Of a DNA stretch of 60,345 bases, positions 31,626 through 41,632 are shown piece after piece. The first letter of the stretch is position 1. Every line of letters starts with the position of its first letter. The translations under genes and the position numbers were made by a program. The DNA lies in the NCBI GenBank assembly GCA_017441205.1, contig JAFRYG010000057.1:1-60345 (forward strand). Reading direction: 5' to 3'. This DNA is from Pseudomonadota bacterium (GTDB lineage: Bacteria > Myxococcota_A > Bradymonadia > UBA4248). The notes under the pieces were generated by a model that was not told where the DNA came from, did no database searches, and worked only from the letters and a program-made list of their open reading frames with translations.

Positions 31626-34600
31626 GCTTCCACTCCATAGGTACACTCATCCAAAAGATTCTGAACAGCCTTGAGTTTGACAAACTCAGAAAATTCAAAA
31701 AACTTGAGTGCATTGATGAACATTTCAGGATCTTCTCTGGCTACATATCTTGCCAGGGGAAGGGCTTCTACATACATTCCTCTCTTCACATATACACGCA
31801 TGAGCTGCATATTCAGGTCAACAGGATACTTCGAAAGAGAGATACCGCTTTTGATAGCCTGTTCCGCCTCATCCAGTTTGCCCTGTTCAATGTAGGCCAG
31901 CGAAAGATTGTAATAAAACCTGTCAGAAGAAGGATCGAGCTTTTGTCCATCCTTAATACACTCAATTGCTTTGTCGAAGTCCCGCATCTCAATCAATGCG
32001 CATCCCATCGTCAAAAAAGCCATCGGAGACGGATTCCTGGCACTGACGGCAACATTCAGATATTCCATTGCCTCTTTCATAAACCCCATATCGTACAACA
32101 GACAACCCAGCGTCAATGCAGCCTGGGCTCCATCGTCCCCATCTTCGGTTGCACTTATCATATAGGCATACGCAGCGTACGGCAGAGCGTTGGCTGGCTG
32201 AAGATTGTCGCAATAGAATCTGCCCAGTACCCCCGGGTTCTCATCAGGATACAATTGGAACAGCATCTCGGCAATTTCGCGCCTGAGCGGAAATGATGCA
32301 GGAGCAACGAGTTCTGTTGCGACATAAGCCAGGTAATCGCGAAGCGTATAAACACCGGGTTTGCACAATGCATCCAGAAACAGGCTTTTGAAATCGGAAT
32401 CTGAAACGATAAACCTCTTAAAAAGGCGATAAAACTCGAATCCTCCGCCCTTGTCATTATAAACGACACGCTGCAGACCGCCGGGAGGCGTAAGCGGATA
32501 CCGACGACGAAGACCAAATCCGCTGTCAATATCTCCGTAGTGATACATTGATTCTTCATTGGCCTGAAAAACATAATGCTCCGGCCACAACACACTCTGT
32601 GGTTCTTCAAATTCTGTCTGGGCTTCCTGAATTTCAAGCGGTGTATCGCCACCCTTTTTTCCGGAATGAACAGGCATCCAGCCTGTTTTCTGATAAAGCA
32701 GATCTTCCCACGACAGTCCCGTCTGGACTGCATTCATGGCTTTATTCTGTTCACCAATTTTTGAATATACCCCAGCCAGAATGAGATACAACCTTGACAG
32801 ATAGGGATACTGATTCAAAAGATCGTGAAGATGCCATATCACAACATAGTAACCGCCCACATCACTGACAAGCCGGTGTGTTTCTATTCTCAGGACTTCC
32901 GGCCAGATGGCATCTGCATGTTTTTCAGCCCAAGACCTGAACTGCAGGGCAAACGGATGCCGATATACTCCCGGATTGTATTCAATATCCAGAAGCGGCA
33001 TTCTTCTGCTTCGAAGCCAGGCATCAAAAGCATCCATCGATTCGGCCATTTCTCCGACGGAATATATTCGGGTTGAGTCCGCACGAATCGGAGAACGGCG
33101 GGAAACGACCTTGCGGGGGCGTTCTTTTTTATGCTCTCCCCCCTTGATCTCAACATCCGAATTCAAACCGACAAACCGGACTGTATGCTTGAAGTCGACA
33201 TTTCTGATTTCGATATTCCGGAATGTACCGGAGGCTTTGGAGGCATTATTTCTCGTTCTGCATTTGGCATCTGAGTCCATGTACTGGAATTTCTGGAATC
33301 TGAAGATGCCATCCTGAACAAATACCCGCAGTGTTTCCGGATTGCGCGTCTCATGCCACTGCTCGATCGCCAGTACAGCACGATTAAAGAATTGCTCTGC
33401 CAAATCCCGGCGCGTCAATAGATTGTAGGGTACAGGACCAGACAAAATATCTGCAGATCTGGGATATTCAGGCACGCGCTGTATCTTATAAAGCGGCATG
33501 ACTGCCAGTTCTCTGGACTGCGGCAGATACCATTCTGCCGAAGGAGTGGCTTTTTCCATCAAATCTGACATAAGAAAACGACATGCTGCGTTATTCTCAC
33601 TCAAACGCAAAACCAGTTCCCTTAACCTGCCGCGATTCGCAAGATGAAAAATCGATTCGGGAAATGCTTCCATTCCATGCATGGCATGACGGAAATGCTG
33701 AATATCCGTCAATGCAGCATCGACTTTGTCTGACCAGCCATCATCCATACAAACCGAACCGCCGGAAGTTTTGCGTTCCATAATGAACAAGCTGCGTTCA
33801 ATCAAAAGTTTGAGCAGTTCCTCGGCATGATCATCATTGAGCTGAAAGACTTTTTCTCTCCACGCAGGAAGCATGCGTTTAAATGCTGTACCATCCAATG
33901 TAAACGGCAGAGGTTCAAACCCCGAGAGAGCTTCGTCTATAGCGGCAGCGCATACCTGTGTCATATTGTCATTGGCAGCAATGATCTCAAACGAATTGCC
34001 GATTTGGTGCGAACGCCTGGCAATTGCCCCGAATACAGAACTCCAATACGAATCATTCTCGGTTTTATGACTGCCCGAAATGCCCCAGTCGTCCCTGGCA
34101 TTCGAACATACAAATTCACGAAAGACAGCAGCAAGCGGAGCGCTCAGCACACCTTCTTCTTCCATCTGCTTTCTGAATTCCTGAATACTTACAGTTCCGG
34201 AAGATTTCTTCAGATTCCACCAAACCTGCACCATCGTCCAGAATTGCCGCAAACTTGCTGCAGCATTTTCACTATCTTTGCCTATCTGCTCCTCAAGGTG
34301 GGCAAGCGCCCTTTCGAATGGCACATGGAACAGGGCATAGGATAGATCTGAAAATCCTGTTTTCTCAATGGAACGCACCAAATTATTGTGCCATTTATCA
34401 GGAATCGATACATTTTCATGCTTATCCCCGATCAAAAGCTTGAAATAACGTTCCATGCCTTCGTCGCGAATCAGGGATTCATGATATTTCTCAAGTTCCA
34501 CGCCTGAATTCTGCGCAGCAATACCATATTCATATAGCTCGTTCCAAAGCAGTGCAGTCATATCCAGGATGCGAGGCTCATCCGCTCTGGACAAAATTCC

Positions 34601-35833
34601 AAGGATCGCCCTGGCTTCGAACAACATGCCATTCCAGATATACATTCTGGCGAGAATACCGATTAGAATGGCCTCTTCGGGCTGAATGAGCCTGTTTTCG
34701 CACAGCTGCATGTAATGCGCCATGTGAACGAATGCCTTCAGATGACAGCCCACGATCCGAAGCATATCATCCCGGTACGTAAACGAACACAGAGAGCTCA
34801 GAATCTGGAAGAGCAAACCGTTGGCTTCGTCATCGTATGGCTTCAGCATTCTAAAGCGCTGCATGAATTCGCTTTTTTTTACGATCTCGGGCTGTTCAAT
34901 GACATCATTTATCAGCAAAAGATAACGGACTGAAAAGATATCTTCAGCTTCCCACTGGTTATTGTCCGGGGATTCCTCAAATTTGCGCAGGATGCGCCCA
35001 CCCTGTCTGTATTTGCCCAGGATGAACAGTCCCTTGGCCATATTCAGGAACGTCTGACTGACATTCGATCCCGATGCAATCGAAGCAGCATAATAAGTCA
35101 GCGCCTGAAATGTGCGTCCCTGAGTCTGAACCCTGATATCCCCAAGACATGCCCAGGCAAACCAGTTCATCGGATCGTAAGCGACGAGACACTGAAAAAG
35201 GCGAAATGCGTCTTCACGGCGGTTCATATCCATATACAGGAGGCCCAGACTCATCAGACTACGCCTGAAATCCGGACACGCCTCAAGCACCGTCTCGTGC
35301 AGGGAAATAGCTTTATCCCTTTGTCCCAGCTCAACATAAACATCCGCCATCATTGCCATGACGAGGACATTATCCGGGCTCAGAGTATTTGCTCTTTCCA
35401 AATCAGCAAGAGCATACTCGTAATCTTCGTATTCTGCATAACCAAACGCCCTGAGCAGATAGAACTCAAAGTGATTCGGCTGTTCGAGCAGACACTCTTC
35501 AAAACACGCGATGCCCTTTTTTTTCTTTCCGTCGAGCATCAGAAAAAGCGCGCGATATGCCCGAAAACGCAGCTTCTGATAATATTCAGAAAGGATCTTG
35601 ACCTGTTCCCAGCGAGTTCTTGCTTCATCAATATCGCCACAGGCCACAGACAACAGTACAATTTCGAGCAGAATTTCTGCTTGCTCCGATGGATCCTGAG
35701 TCTGAATCAGCCATGTTCCAAGCGCGAGTACCCCCTCACTCACGTTTCCCTTGTAAATGCTGTTTCTCAGTTCCTCTAAACGATATTGAAAGTCAGACAC
35801 GTGTTTTTTCCTAAAATAATCGACATCAGTCAT
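31622..35833 (-). CDS. Large TPR-repeat protein
   Basis: 1403 residues from ATG 35833 (a TTG three codons earlier is also possible; the ribosome site is weak). TPR units are clear at both ends: near the N-terminus (ALADLERANTLSPDNVLVMA, RDKAISLHETVLEACPDF) and near the C-terminus (EAMEYLNVAVSARNPSPMAF, FDKAIECIKDGQKLDPSSDR, LDEAEQAIKSGISL). The middle 900 residues are helical without clear repeats. No signal peptide, so cytoplasmic. Coupled by ATGA to the membrane TPR protein downstream, so they probably act together as a scaffold. Role unknown. Confidence 0.8.
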   Translation of the reverse strand: MTDVDYFRKKHVSDFQYRLEELRNSIYKGNVSEGVLALGTWLIQTQDPSEQAEILLEIVLLSVACGDIDEARTRWEQVKILSEYYQKLRFRAYRALFLMLDGKKKKGIACFEECLLEQPNHFEFYLLRAFGYAEYEDYEYALADLERANTLSPDNVLVMAMMADVYVELGQRDKAISLHETVLEACPDFRRSLMSLGLLYMDMNRREDAFRLFQCLVAYDPMNWFAWACLGDIRVQTQGRTFQALTYYAASIASGSNVSQTFLNMAKGLFILGKYRQGGRILRKFEESPDNNQWEAEDIFSVRYLLLINDVIEQPEIVKKSEFMQRFRMLKPYDDEANGLLFQILSSLCSFTYRDDMLRIVGCHLKAFVHMAHYMQLCENRLIQPEEAILIGILARMYIWNGMLFEARAILGILSRADEPRILDMTALLWNELYEYGIAAQNSGVELEKYHESLIRDEGMERYFKLLIGDKHENVSIPDKWHNNLVRSIEKTGFSDLSYALFHVPFERALAHLEEQIGKDSENAAASLRQFWTMVQVWWNLKKSSGTVSIQEFRKQMEEEGVLSAPLAAVFREFVCSNARDDWGISGSHKTENDSYWSSVFGAIARRSHQIGNSFEIIAANDNMTQVCAAAIDEALSGFEPLPFTLDGTAFKRMLPAWREKVFQLNDDHAEELLKLLIERSLFIMERKTSGGSVCMDDGWSDKVDAALTDIQHFRHAMHGMEAFPESIFHLANRGRLRELVLRLSENNAACRFLMSDLMEKATPSAEWYLPQSRELAVMPLYKIQRVPEYPRSADILSGPVPYNLLTRRDLAEQFFNRAVLAIEQWHETRNPETLRVFVQDGIFRFQKFQYMDSDAKCRTRNNASKASGTFRNIEIRNVDFKHTVRFVGLNSDVEIKGGEHKKERPRKVVSRRSPIRADSTRIYSVGEMAESMDAFDAWLRSRRMPLLDIEYNPGVYRHPFALQFRSWAEKHADAIWPEVLRIETHRLVSDVGGYYVVIWHLHDLLNQYPYLSRLYLILAGVYSKIGEQNKAMNAVQTGLSWEDLLYQKTGWMPVHSGKKGGDTPLEIQEAQTEFEEPQSVLWPEHYVFQANEESMYHYGDIDSGFGLRRRYPLTPPGGLQRVVYNDKGGGFEFYRLFKRFIVSDSDFKSLFLDALCKPGVYTLRDYLAYVATELVAPASFPLRREIAEMLFQLYPDENPGVLGRFYCDNLQPANALPYAAYAYMISATEDGDDGAQAALTLGCLLYDMGFMKEAMEYLNVAVSARNPSPMAFLTMGCALIEMRDFDKAIECIKDGQKLDPSSDRFYYNLSLAYIEQGKLDEAEQAIKSGISLSKYPVDLNMQLMRVYVKRGMYVEALPLARYVAREDPEMFINALKFFEFSEFVKLKAVQNLLDECTYGVEA

Positions 35834-36019
35834 CGCTGACAATTCTCAGCAGCACTCAGTCCAATTTAACATTTTACTCAATATTTGTGAATCAAAGACA
35901 AAAAAGGTCATTTTAAGCCAGGCCGCCTGTCACAGGAACCAGAGATTACGGTGGGAACATCGCAGAGATTTTTTATGGGTGAGGGTTTGTTTTGGCTGGA
36001 GGGGGCGGCCGCCCCCTGC

Positions 36020-36138
36020 GCTGCTATTGGCGCGGTGTATTGAGCATCGCGAAATAGCCGCGCCGCGAGTGCGTATCGAGCAGTAGAGACGTGTCGTGAC
36101 ACGTCTCTGTGCGAGATAGCGCCGCGCCAATACGCAGC
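36020..36138 (+). repeat. Nested stem-loop complex with an internal 24-bp palindrome
   Basis: Outer arms GCTGC-TATTGGCGCGG (36020-36035) and CCGCGCCAATA-C-GCAGC (36122-36138) pair perfectly with C36133 unpaired. Inside are reverse-oriented elements (36032-36061 and the TATC/GATA pair at 36074/36115). Between them sits the palindrome AGAGACGTGTC-GT-GACACGTCTCT (36085-36108). The remainder of the 35834-36019 gap shows no gene. Confidence 0.8.
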
Positions 36139-36161
36139 TACCCCCACTGCGGGGGCGTTAG

Positions 36162-36385
36162 CCCCCGCAACGCCCCCATTTTCCGAAATCCAAACAATCC
36201 GCCTCAGTTCGCAAGGGGCCATTCACTTCGTCTCTCGCGCCTGTCGGCGCTCCGACTCGTGACTGACCGTTGCTCACTGGCCTCTGCGACTCGTACCGTC
36301 CGCTGGACGGTACGAGTCTCGGGCCCCCCCGCAACGCCCCCATTTTCCGAAATCCAAACAATCCGCCTCAGTTCGCAAGGGGCCA
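36162..36385 (+). repeat. Identical 60-bp direct repeats around a 14-bp inverted repeat
   Basis: 36162-36221 and 36326-36385 are identical over 60 bp. Between them, GACTCGTACCGTCC (36288-36301) and GGACGGTACGAGTC (36305-36318) form a perfect inverted repeat. The frame through this block into the dus gene is open but looks non-coding. Confidence 0.9.
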
Positions 36386-36495
36386 CTCCGGCTCGTGCCG
36401 ATTCCGAATATCCATCGCCGGATTGCAGTTCACATCGCAATTTGTTAAATGTCCGGGTCCCAGTCTGCCTTTTTGGGGAGTCAAAAACCTGCTTT

Positions 36496-37572
36496 ATGAA
36501 GAATATCAACAACGGCATAAAAATCGGTCCCATAGAAGTCACCCCCGCAACCGCACTCGCCCCGATGGAAGGGATTACGGATGTTCTGTTTCGCCGTCAG
36601 ATTAAGGAATGCGGCGGATGCGGGCTTACGGTTACCGAATTTGTCAACTGCGAGGGACTGGCGCGCGATGTCAGCCGAGTCTGGGACAAGGCGCTTCCCG
36701 GTACCGAAGAGCGTCCGGCCTCCATTCAGATTTATGGACGCCAGCCGGAACGCATCGCCAAAGCGGCTGCGATGTGTGAACAGAAAGGTGCCCAGATTAT
36801 CGATCTGAATCTTGGCTGCCCGGCCAAACAGGTCGTTTCGGGCAATGCCGGATGTGCACTCATGCGGGAACCTGAACTGTGCCGCGAGATTTTCAGACAG
36901 GTCAGAGCGGCCATTACCATTCCTATGACCGTAAAAATGCGCCTGGGCTGGAATCACCATCAGCTCAACGCACTCGAAATCGCCCATATGGCTCAGGAAG
37001 AAGGGGCCAGCATGATTGCCGTCCATGGCAGAACGCGCGAAGAAGCCTATCGGGGAAAAGCGCACTGGGACATGGTCCGTCCCATCGCCGAGGCACTGAG
37101 CATTCCTGTTCTCGTCAATGGGGATATTCTGACCCGCGAAGATGCGCGCCAGGCTCTGGAACAATCCGGCGCCGACGGCATCATGATTGGACGCGGACTG
37201 CTGCGCAATCCCTGGCTGCTCAGACAGATTTGCGAGGAATTGTCAGGAAAACCTGTCTTCGAACCGACGCTTCGCGAAAGATGCGATTTCGTATGCCAGT
37301 ACATCGATCGAATACAGGAACTGCCCATATCCCCTGCCGGTGCAATGGGAAAGGTCAAATGTTTTCTGGGATATTTTACAAGGGGACTTGCATGGTCATC
37401 CCAGATGCGCGAACGCGCCTACCGCTTTACGGAAATGCAGGCCATACGCGACGCCATCGTCGGGTATTTTGAGGTTCTGGAAAACAATCATCAGTCAGAC
37501 ATTTTTGACCAGGTCGTCCACGATGAAGACCAGTCGAGATTCCGTGACGGTGATGCCAGACGATGCGATTAA
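36496..37572 (+). CDS. dus: tRNA-dihydrouridine synthase (DusB-like)
   Basis: 358 residues from ATG 36496. An FMN enzyme that reduces uridines in the tRNA D-loop. Hallmarks: [38 protein letters not shown] with catalytic Cys108, [30 protein letters not shown] and [16 protein letters not shown] (FMN phosphate loop). Length is normal for DusB. A long upstream extension in the same frame covers the 60-bp repeats and is not believed. The nearest GGGGAG is 16 bases from the ATG, so the start has only moderate support. Confidence 0.92.
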   Translation: MKNINNGIKIGPIEVTPATALAPMEGITDVLFRRQIKECGGCGLTVTEFVNCEGLARDVSRVWDKALPGTEERPASIQIYGRQPERIAKAAAMCEQKGAQIIDLNLGCPAKQVVSGNAGCALMREPELCREIFRQVRAAITIPMTVKMRLGWNHHQLNALEIAHMAQEEGASMIAVHGRTREEAYRGKAHWDMVRPIAEALSIPVLVNGDILTREDARQALEQSGADGIMIGRGLLRNPWLLRQICEELSGKPVFEPTLRERCDFVCQYIDRIQELPISPAGAMGKVKCFLGYFTRGLAWSSQMRERAYRFTEMQAIRDAIVGYFEVLENNHQSDIFDQVVHDEDQSRFRDGDARRCD

Positions 37573-37724
37573 ATATATTTTGCGCATAAATTCTTGCGAC
37601 TCACAATAAAGTCTGAAAATTTGACTTTACGAAATCAGGTACAATGCGTAGAAACATAAGTGTATTTAGTCATTCCAGGCTGCCCCAGCTGACAGCCTGC
37701 AAAACATGAGCATGGAGCAGATCA

Positions 37725-39911
37725 ATGAACGAACAGATTTCTTTTTCCGAGATTGAACGCGTGGCTAAACTTGCACTTGAATCAGGGGATCTCAACAAAC
37801 TGGAAACGATTCTGGTTCCGCTGACCGAAAGTGATGACAAATCGCGCAGTGCTTCTGAAAATCTGTTTTTACATCGCACCCTTGGCCAGATGTATTGGGA
37901 AATGGATAAGAAAGAAGATGCCTGGGCAGCATTTGAGCATGCCAGATTATGCGATCCGCGCGATTTCGATACGCTGAACAGTCTCGTCGAAAAAGAACTC
38001 AAAAAATCACCAGATCAGGTCAACACGGGTTTGCTGCTGGACTTTTTAATCTTCCACAGACCTAAAATCAAAGACAGCACAGTCATGCGCATGTTCAAGG
38101 TCATGGGTGACGGGTTTCTGGCCGGCAATGAACTCGATCAGGCGCGTGAATGCTATGAAAAAGCTCTCGATGCATGCCCGGGTGAGATGGACATTATCAA
38201 TGCGCTTCTGAAAGTCTCTCAGGACAGCGGAGATGAACAGGCCCTGGCCAAATCGCGCGAAAAGCTTCTGGACTCCATGACAGCCCCCGAAAGTCGTGCG
38301 GCAGTTTTTGTCAGCATCGGCGATGACTATCTCAATCGCAAAAATGACGAAAAATCTGCGTTTGCGATGTACGAAGAAGCCCTGGCCGAATGCGCGCAGA
38401 GCACTGCAGCATATCAGCGCATTCTGGAAATCTCCAACCGTGCCGAGGATTGGGATCACAGCCTCAATGCATTGAATGCTCTGGTCAAATACAGCAGGGA
38501 GGATGCGGAAAAGAGCAGATATCTGCTCGAAATGGCCAGAATTTTCATCGAAAAATTGAACAATTCAAAACGCGCCATCCAGCTTTTCAACGATGTTCTG
38601 GACATCCAGCCCGAACGTCTGGACGTCTTCAAGGGCATGATATCCATTCTGCAGTCCCAGAACGACTACAAAGCTATCGACGCTAACTACGAACGGATGA
38701 TCGAGCGTCTGCAGGCCATCACGCCGCAGAATACAAAGCTGATCGCCGGACTGAGCAAAAATCTGGGTGAACTCAGGTTCAAACAGTTCAATGATATTCG
38801 CGGTGCTGCCAAAGCCTATCAGCTCGTCAGCGATCTGTTCCCCGACATCGTCAATATTCATATCTATCTGGCCAAATTCTATGCAGCCATGGACGACACG
38901 ACGGAACTCGCTGTTCGCGAAAATCGCGAAATTCTCCGCCTCGATCCTGCACATGTCGATGCCGTCCCGGAACTCGCCAAATGCTACCGCAAACTGGGCA
39001 AATACGACGAAGCATTGTGCATCTACCGCGTTCTGAGCGTTCTCGGCATCAACAGTGAAGAAGGCAAAGCCATCGTCGCAAAATTTGCCGATACCGAAAT
39101 CCCAAGAATCACGGCGCCGATTAAGGATGAGCTGTGGAAATATATTATTCCCAAACCCCTCGATCGCACATTGATGCAAATCTTCAGCATCGCAGTAAGC
39201 ATCATCAGCGAACGCTTCTCGAATGATCCTTCGACTTACGGCATCAACGAAAAAGACGCCAGGATCGATGTTTCGGAGAATTCCATCTTTGTGAATACAC
39301 TGCGCAATGAAACTCAGGCTCTGGGTTATGGTGATCATATTCCAAATGTCTATCGCTGCGATAAATTCAAAGGCGTCACCAATGCATTTTTCACGCCTCC
39401 ATCCCTGCTCGTCAATTCCAACTTCCTGAAATCCCGCACGGAACGCGAAATTGCATTTGCCAGTTCCAAAGCGCTTCTCATGCTGCGTCCTGAGTTTTAT
39501 CTGCTCCCGCTCGGATTGCCGAGTCTCCAGCTCATTCTGAAATTAATCCTCAAAGTCATCGATCCTTCTTTGAACATCAATCTGGATAAGAACTCAGCGA
39601 CAGTAGCCAAAACGCTCGAAAATGGTCTTACACCGGAAAAACGCAATATTCTGAAAGAGAAAGTTCAGGAACTTACGGGACGCGGTTCTTCACCCGACCT
39701 GAGACGCTTTATGGAATCGGTCGAAGACTTCGGCAACCGCATCGGTCTTCTGTTCTGCGACGATCCATCGATCATTCAGCATCTTCTCACGGAAGAAAAA
39801 ACCATCAGCACGCGTTCGGCGAAAGATCGCGTTGGATCACTGCTGCTTTGGGCATTGAGCGAGGATTATACGACGCTGCGTAAGGAACTTGGCATTTCGC
39901 TCAAAGGCTAA
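37725..39911 (+). CDS. TPR-repeat protein
   Basis: 728 residues, ATG with GGAG at 37714-37717. No signal peptide. TPR units run from about 45 to 440 (MYWEMDKKEDAWAAFEHARL, GNELDQARECYEKALDACP, KSAFAMYEEALAECAQ, KRAIQLFNDVLDIQPE, GKYDEALCIYRVLS). The C-terminal 280 residues form a distinct domain with GYGDHIPNVYRC, SLLVNSNFLKSRTEREIAF and LMLRPEFYLLPLG, of the kind found in similar large deltaproteobacterial TPR proteins but without a known activity. A good terminator follows. Confidence 0.82.
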   Translation: MNEQISFSEIERVAKLALESGDLNKLETILVPLTESDDKSRSASENLFLHRTLGQMYWEMDKKEDAWAAFEHARLCDPRDFDTLNSLVEKELKKSPDQVNTGLLLDFLIFHRPKIKDSTVMRMFKVMGDGFLAGNELDQARECYEKALDACPGEMDIINALLKVSQDSGDEQALAKSREKLLDSMTAPESRAAVFVSIGDDYLNRKNDEKSAFAMYEEALAECAQSTAAYQRILEISNRAEDWDHSLNALNALVKYSREDAEKSRYLLEMARIFIEKLNNSKRAIQLFNDVLDIQPERLDVFKGMISILQSQNDYKAIDANYERMIERLQAITPQNTKLIAGLSKNLGELRFKQFNDIRGAAKAYQLVSDLFPDIVNIHIYLAKFYAAMDDTTELAVRENREILRLDPAHVDAVPELAKCYRKLGKYDEALCIYRVLSVLGINSEEGKAIVAKFADTEIPRITAPIKDELWKYIIPKPLDRTLMQIFSIAVSIISERFSNDPSTYGINEKDARIDVSENSIFVNTLRNETQALGYGDHIPNVYRCDKFKGVTNAFFTPPSLLVNSNFLKSRTEREIAFASSKALLMLRPEFYLLPLGLPSLQLILKLILKVIDPSLNINLDKNSATVAKTLENGLTPEKRNILKEKVQELTGRGSSPDLRRFMESVEDFGNRIGLLFCDDPSIIQHLLTEEKTISTRSAKDRVGSLLLWALSEDYTTLRKELGISLKG

Positions 39912-39946
39912 TTCTTTCCCAAATTCCGTTTGAGTCAAAGTACACC

Positions 39947-39974
39947 AAAACCTCCCGCTCAACAGGGAGGTTTT
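39947..39974 (+). terminator. Rho-independent terminator
   Basis: AAAACCTCCC-gctcaaca-GGGAGGTTTT followed by CTTATT, 35 bases after the TPR gene. It separates that gene from yicC. Confidence 0.85.
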
Positions 39975-40004
39975 CTTATTATATCCAGCATGGAGCAAGA
40001 GATT

Positions 40005-40892
40005 ATGGCATACAGCATGACAGGCTATGGCTCAGCCAAAAGTCAAATAGATGGAATCGACGTCGAAGTGCAGGTCAAAACATTGAACCACAGAGGACTG
40101 GACATTCATGTCAACATGCCCAGCATGCCAGGTCAGATGGAGCTTTTGTTTCAGCGCCTTATCCGGCAATTCATTGCACGCGGCAGAGTTGATCTGACGG
40201 TCATTATCGGAGATGAGAATAAAGCCCGAGCCGGATTGAATTCAGCACTTCTGGAAGCGCGCGTTGCCACATTGAATTCGATTTTCGGAGATTCCTGGTC
40301 GCGCAACAAATGCCTGGAATTCTGTCTTTCCCAGCGAGATGTGTGGGAATTCGAACAATCTCCCAAAATGAATGATTCATTTTATGAGGGGGTTCTCGAA
40401 ACGACCCGCAATGCCCTTGAGGTACTGACGAAAGCCAGACGCGTGGAAGGAAAAGCGCTCGAAGCCTATATGCTCAATGCTTTGGATGAAATTGATACGA
40501 GCAGGCAGGGCGCACTGGAACGAGCTCCGGAGCGCGTCACCGAATTCAAGCAGCAGCTGCAGGAAAGACTCAGCGTTCTTGAAGCAAATTCAAAGGTTGA
40601 AATCAGTCCCGAAAGACTGGCCAATGAAGTTGCCCTTCTGGCCGACAAAATTGATGTTACGGAGGAATTGACCCGCATCGCTACCCATCTTTCGGCGCTG
40701 CGGATACTCGTACTCTCTCCTTCAGATCCCCTGACATGCATCGGCAAAAAGATCGACTTCTACCTTCAGGAACTCAACCGGGAAGCCACCACGATGGCAT
40801 CCAAAAGCCGCGACACCATATTGACGCGATACACGATTGATATTCGCACAAATCTTGAATCCATTCGCGAACAGGCAGCAAATATTCAGTAA
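40005..40892 (+). CDS. yicC: YicC-family endoribonuclease
   Basis: 295 residues. ATG 40005 is preferred because MAYSMTGYGSA is the family's usual start and GGAG (39992-39995) lies 9 bases ahead; ATG 39990 is an alternative. Conserved blocks: EVQVKTLNHRGLDIHVNMP, RGRVDLTV, LADKIDVTEELTRIATHL and the C-terminal LNREATTMASKS. The family includes manganese-dependent endoribonucleases that degrade small RNAs. Its stop overlaps the next gene's start (TAATG), so they are translationally coupled. Confidence 0.9.
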   Translation: MAYSMTGYGSAKSQIDGIDVEVQVKTLNHRGLDIHVNMPSMPGQMELLFQRLIRQFIARGRVDLTVIIGDENKARAGLNSALLEARVATLNSIFGDSWSRNKCLEFCLSQRDVWEFEQSPKMNDSFYEGVLETTRNALEVLTKARRVEGKALEAYMLNALDEIDTSRQGALERAPERVTEFKQQLQERLSVLEANSKVEISPERLANEVALLADKIDVTEELTRIATHLSALRILVLSPSDPLTCIGKKIDFYLQELNREATTMASKSRDTILTRYTIDIRTNLESIREQAANIQ

Positions 40893-41446
40893 TGCACAGG
40901 TTTTCCACCAAAGTACTATATATACTGACATTAAGTTCAGTTTTATATGGCTGTTCAGGTGTATCCGGTAAAAATACGGAAGCCAACCTGAGGGCGCGCT
41001 ACCTTGCCAAATCGGCGCAGGGCATGACTGAAGGTGCAAAGAATGGCATGCTTTCGGTCATGAACGAAGAATATACCGAAAGGGAGCCCAATCCCAATGC
41101 CTATGTGGGAGAGCTCCTGTTCAAGCGTTACTGCGCCCAATGCCACAGCCGCGGAAAAGGTCCGGATATCATTGATCACCGCGTGACCACATCAGATCCG
41201 GAAAGCGATTATTACATCATCCGATATGGCGTGGGAGAAATGCCGGGGTTCAGAACTCGCCTGACGAGATTTCAGATTTTTGACATACTTGCTTACATGA
41301 AATCAGATTTCAGCAATTCAGATTTATTCAAAAAAAGTGATTCCAATATGATGAGAGCCCCCAAAACGTCCCGGATAAATGCCCCTAAGGCAGAGGAACC
41401 GGAAAATCAGGAATCGGAAGAAAATCAGGAATCCAGTCCCCAATAG
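40892..41446 (+). CDS. Monohaem cytochrome c lipoprotein
   Basis: 184 residues. Lipoprotein signal ending LYGC. One haem-binding motif CAQCH with axial Met in GVGEMPGF about 48 residues later, typical of small class I cytochromes c. The last 40 residues are a Glu/Asn-rich tail. Predicted to be periplasmic and membrane-tethered, carrying electrons. It is coupled to yicC, which suggests co-expression without an obvious functional link. Confidence 0.85.
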   Translation: MHRFSTKVLYILTLSSVLYGCSGVSGKNTEANLRARYLAKSAQGMTEGAKNGMLSVMNEEYTEREPNPNAYVGELLFKRYCAQCHSRGKGPDIIDHRVTTSDPESDYYIIRYGVGEMPGFRTRLTRFQIFDILAYMKSDFSNSDLFKKSDSNMMRAPKTSRINAPKAEEPENQESEENQESSPQ

Positions 41447-41539
41447 TCATTATTTACAAATATTATCTGATTTTTTTATGTCACTTTTTTTCGTAATTAA
41501 CCAATACAGTATTGTCATCAGCATGGGTCAAAAAAAATG

Positions 41540-41593
41540 TTGACACATGTATCATTGTTCAGTATTTAAACATGCATCAGGTGTTCACCTGAT
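41540..41593 (+). promoter_or_regulatory. recA promoter with a palindromic operator
   Basis: -35 TTGACA (41540-41545), 17-base spacer, -10 TATTTA (41563-41568). The perfect palindrome ATCAGGTG-TT-CACCTGAT (41576-41593) lies over the expected transcription start and 40 bases before the recA ATG. It is a good candidate for a LexA (SOS) operator of this lineage, though it does not match a LexA consensus known to me. Confidence 0.7.
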
Positions 41594-41632
41594 AAACAGG
41601 TGAGTCCAACAGATCAGTTAAGGAAAAATGCA

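Noticed and set aside
36085..36108. Palindrome considered as a phage or integrase attachment site
   Set aside because: No integrase gene or target-site duplication is visible, and the palindrome recurs elsewhere with stem-loops.
36109..36495. N-terminal extension of the dus frame
   Set aside because: It covers identical 60-bp repeats and an inverted repeat and has no Dus similarity; start placed at 36496.
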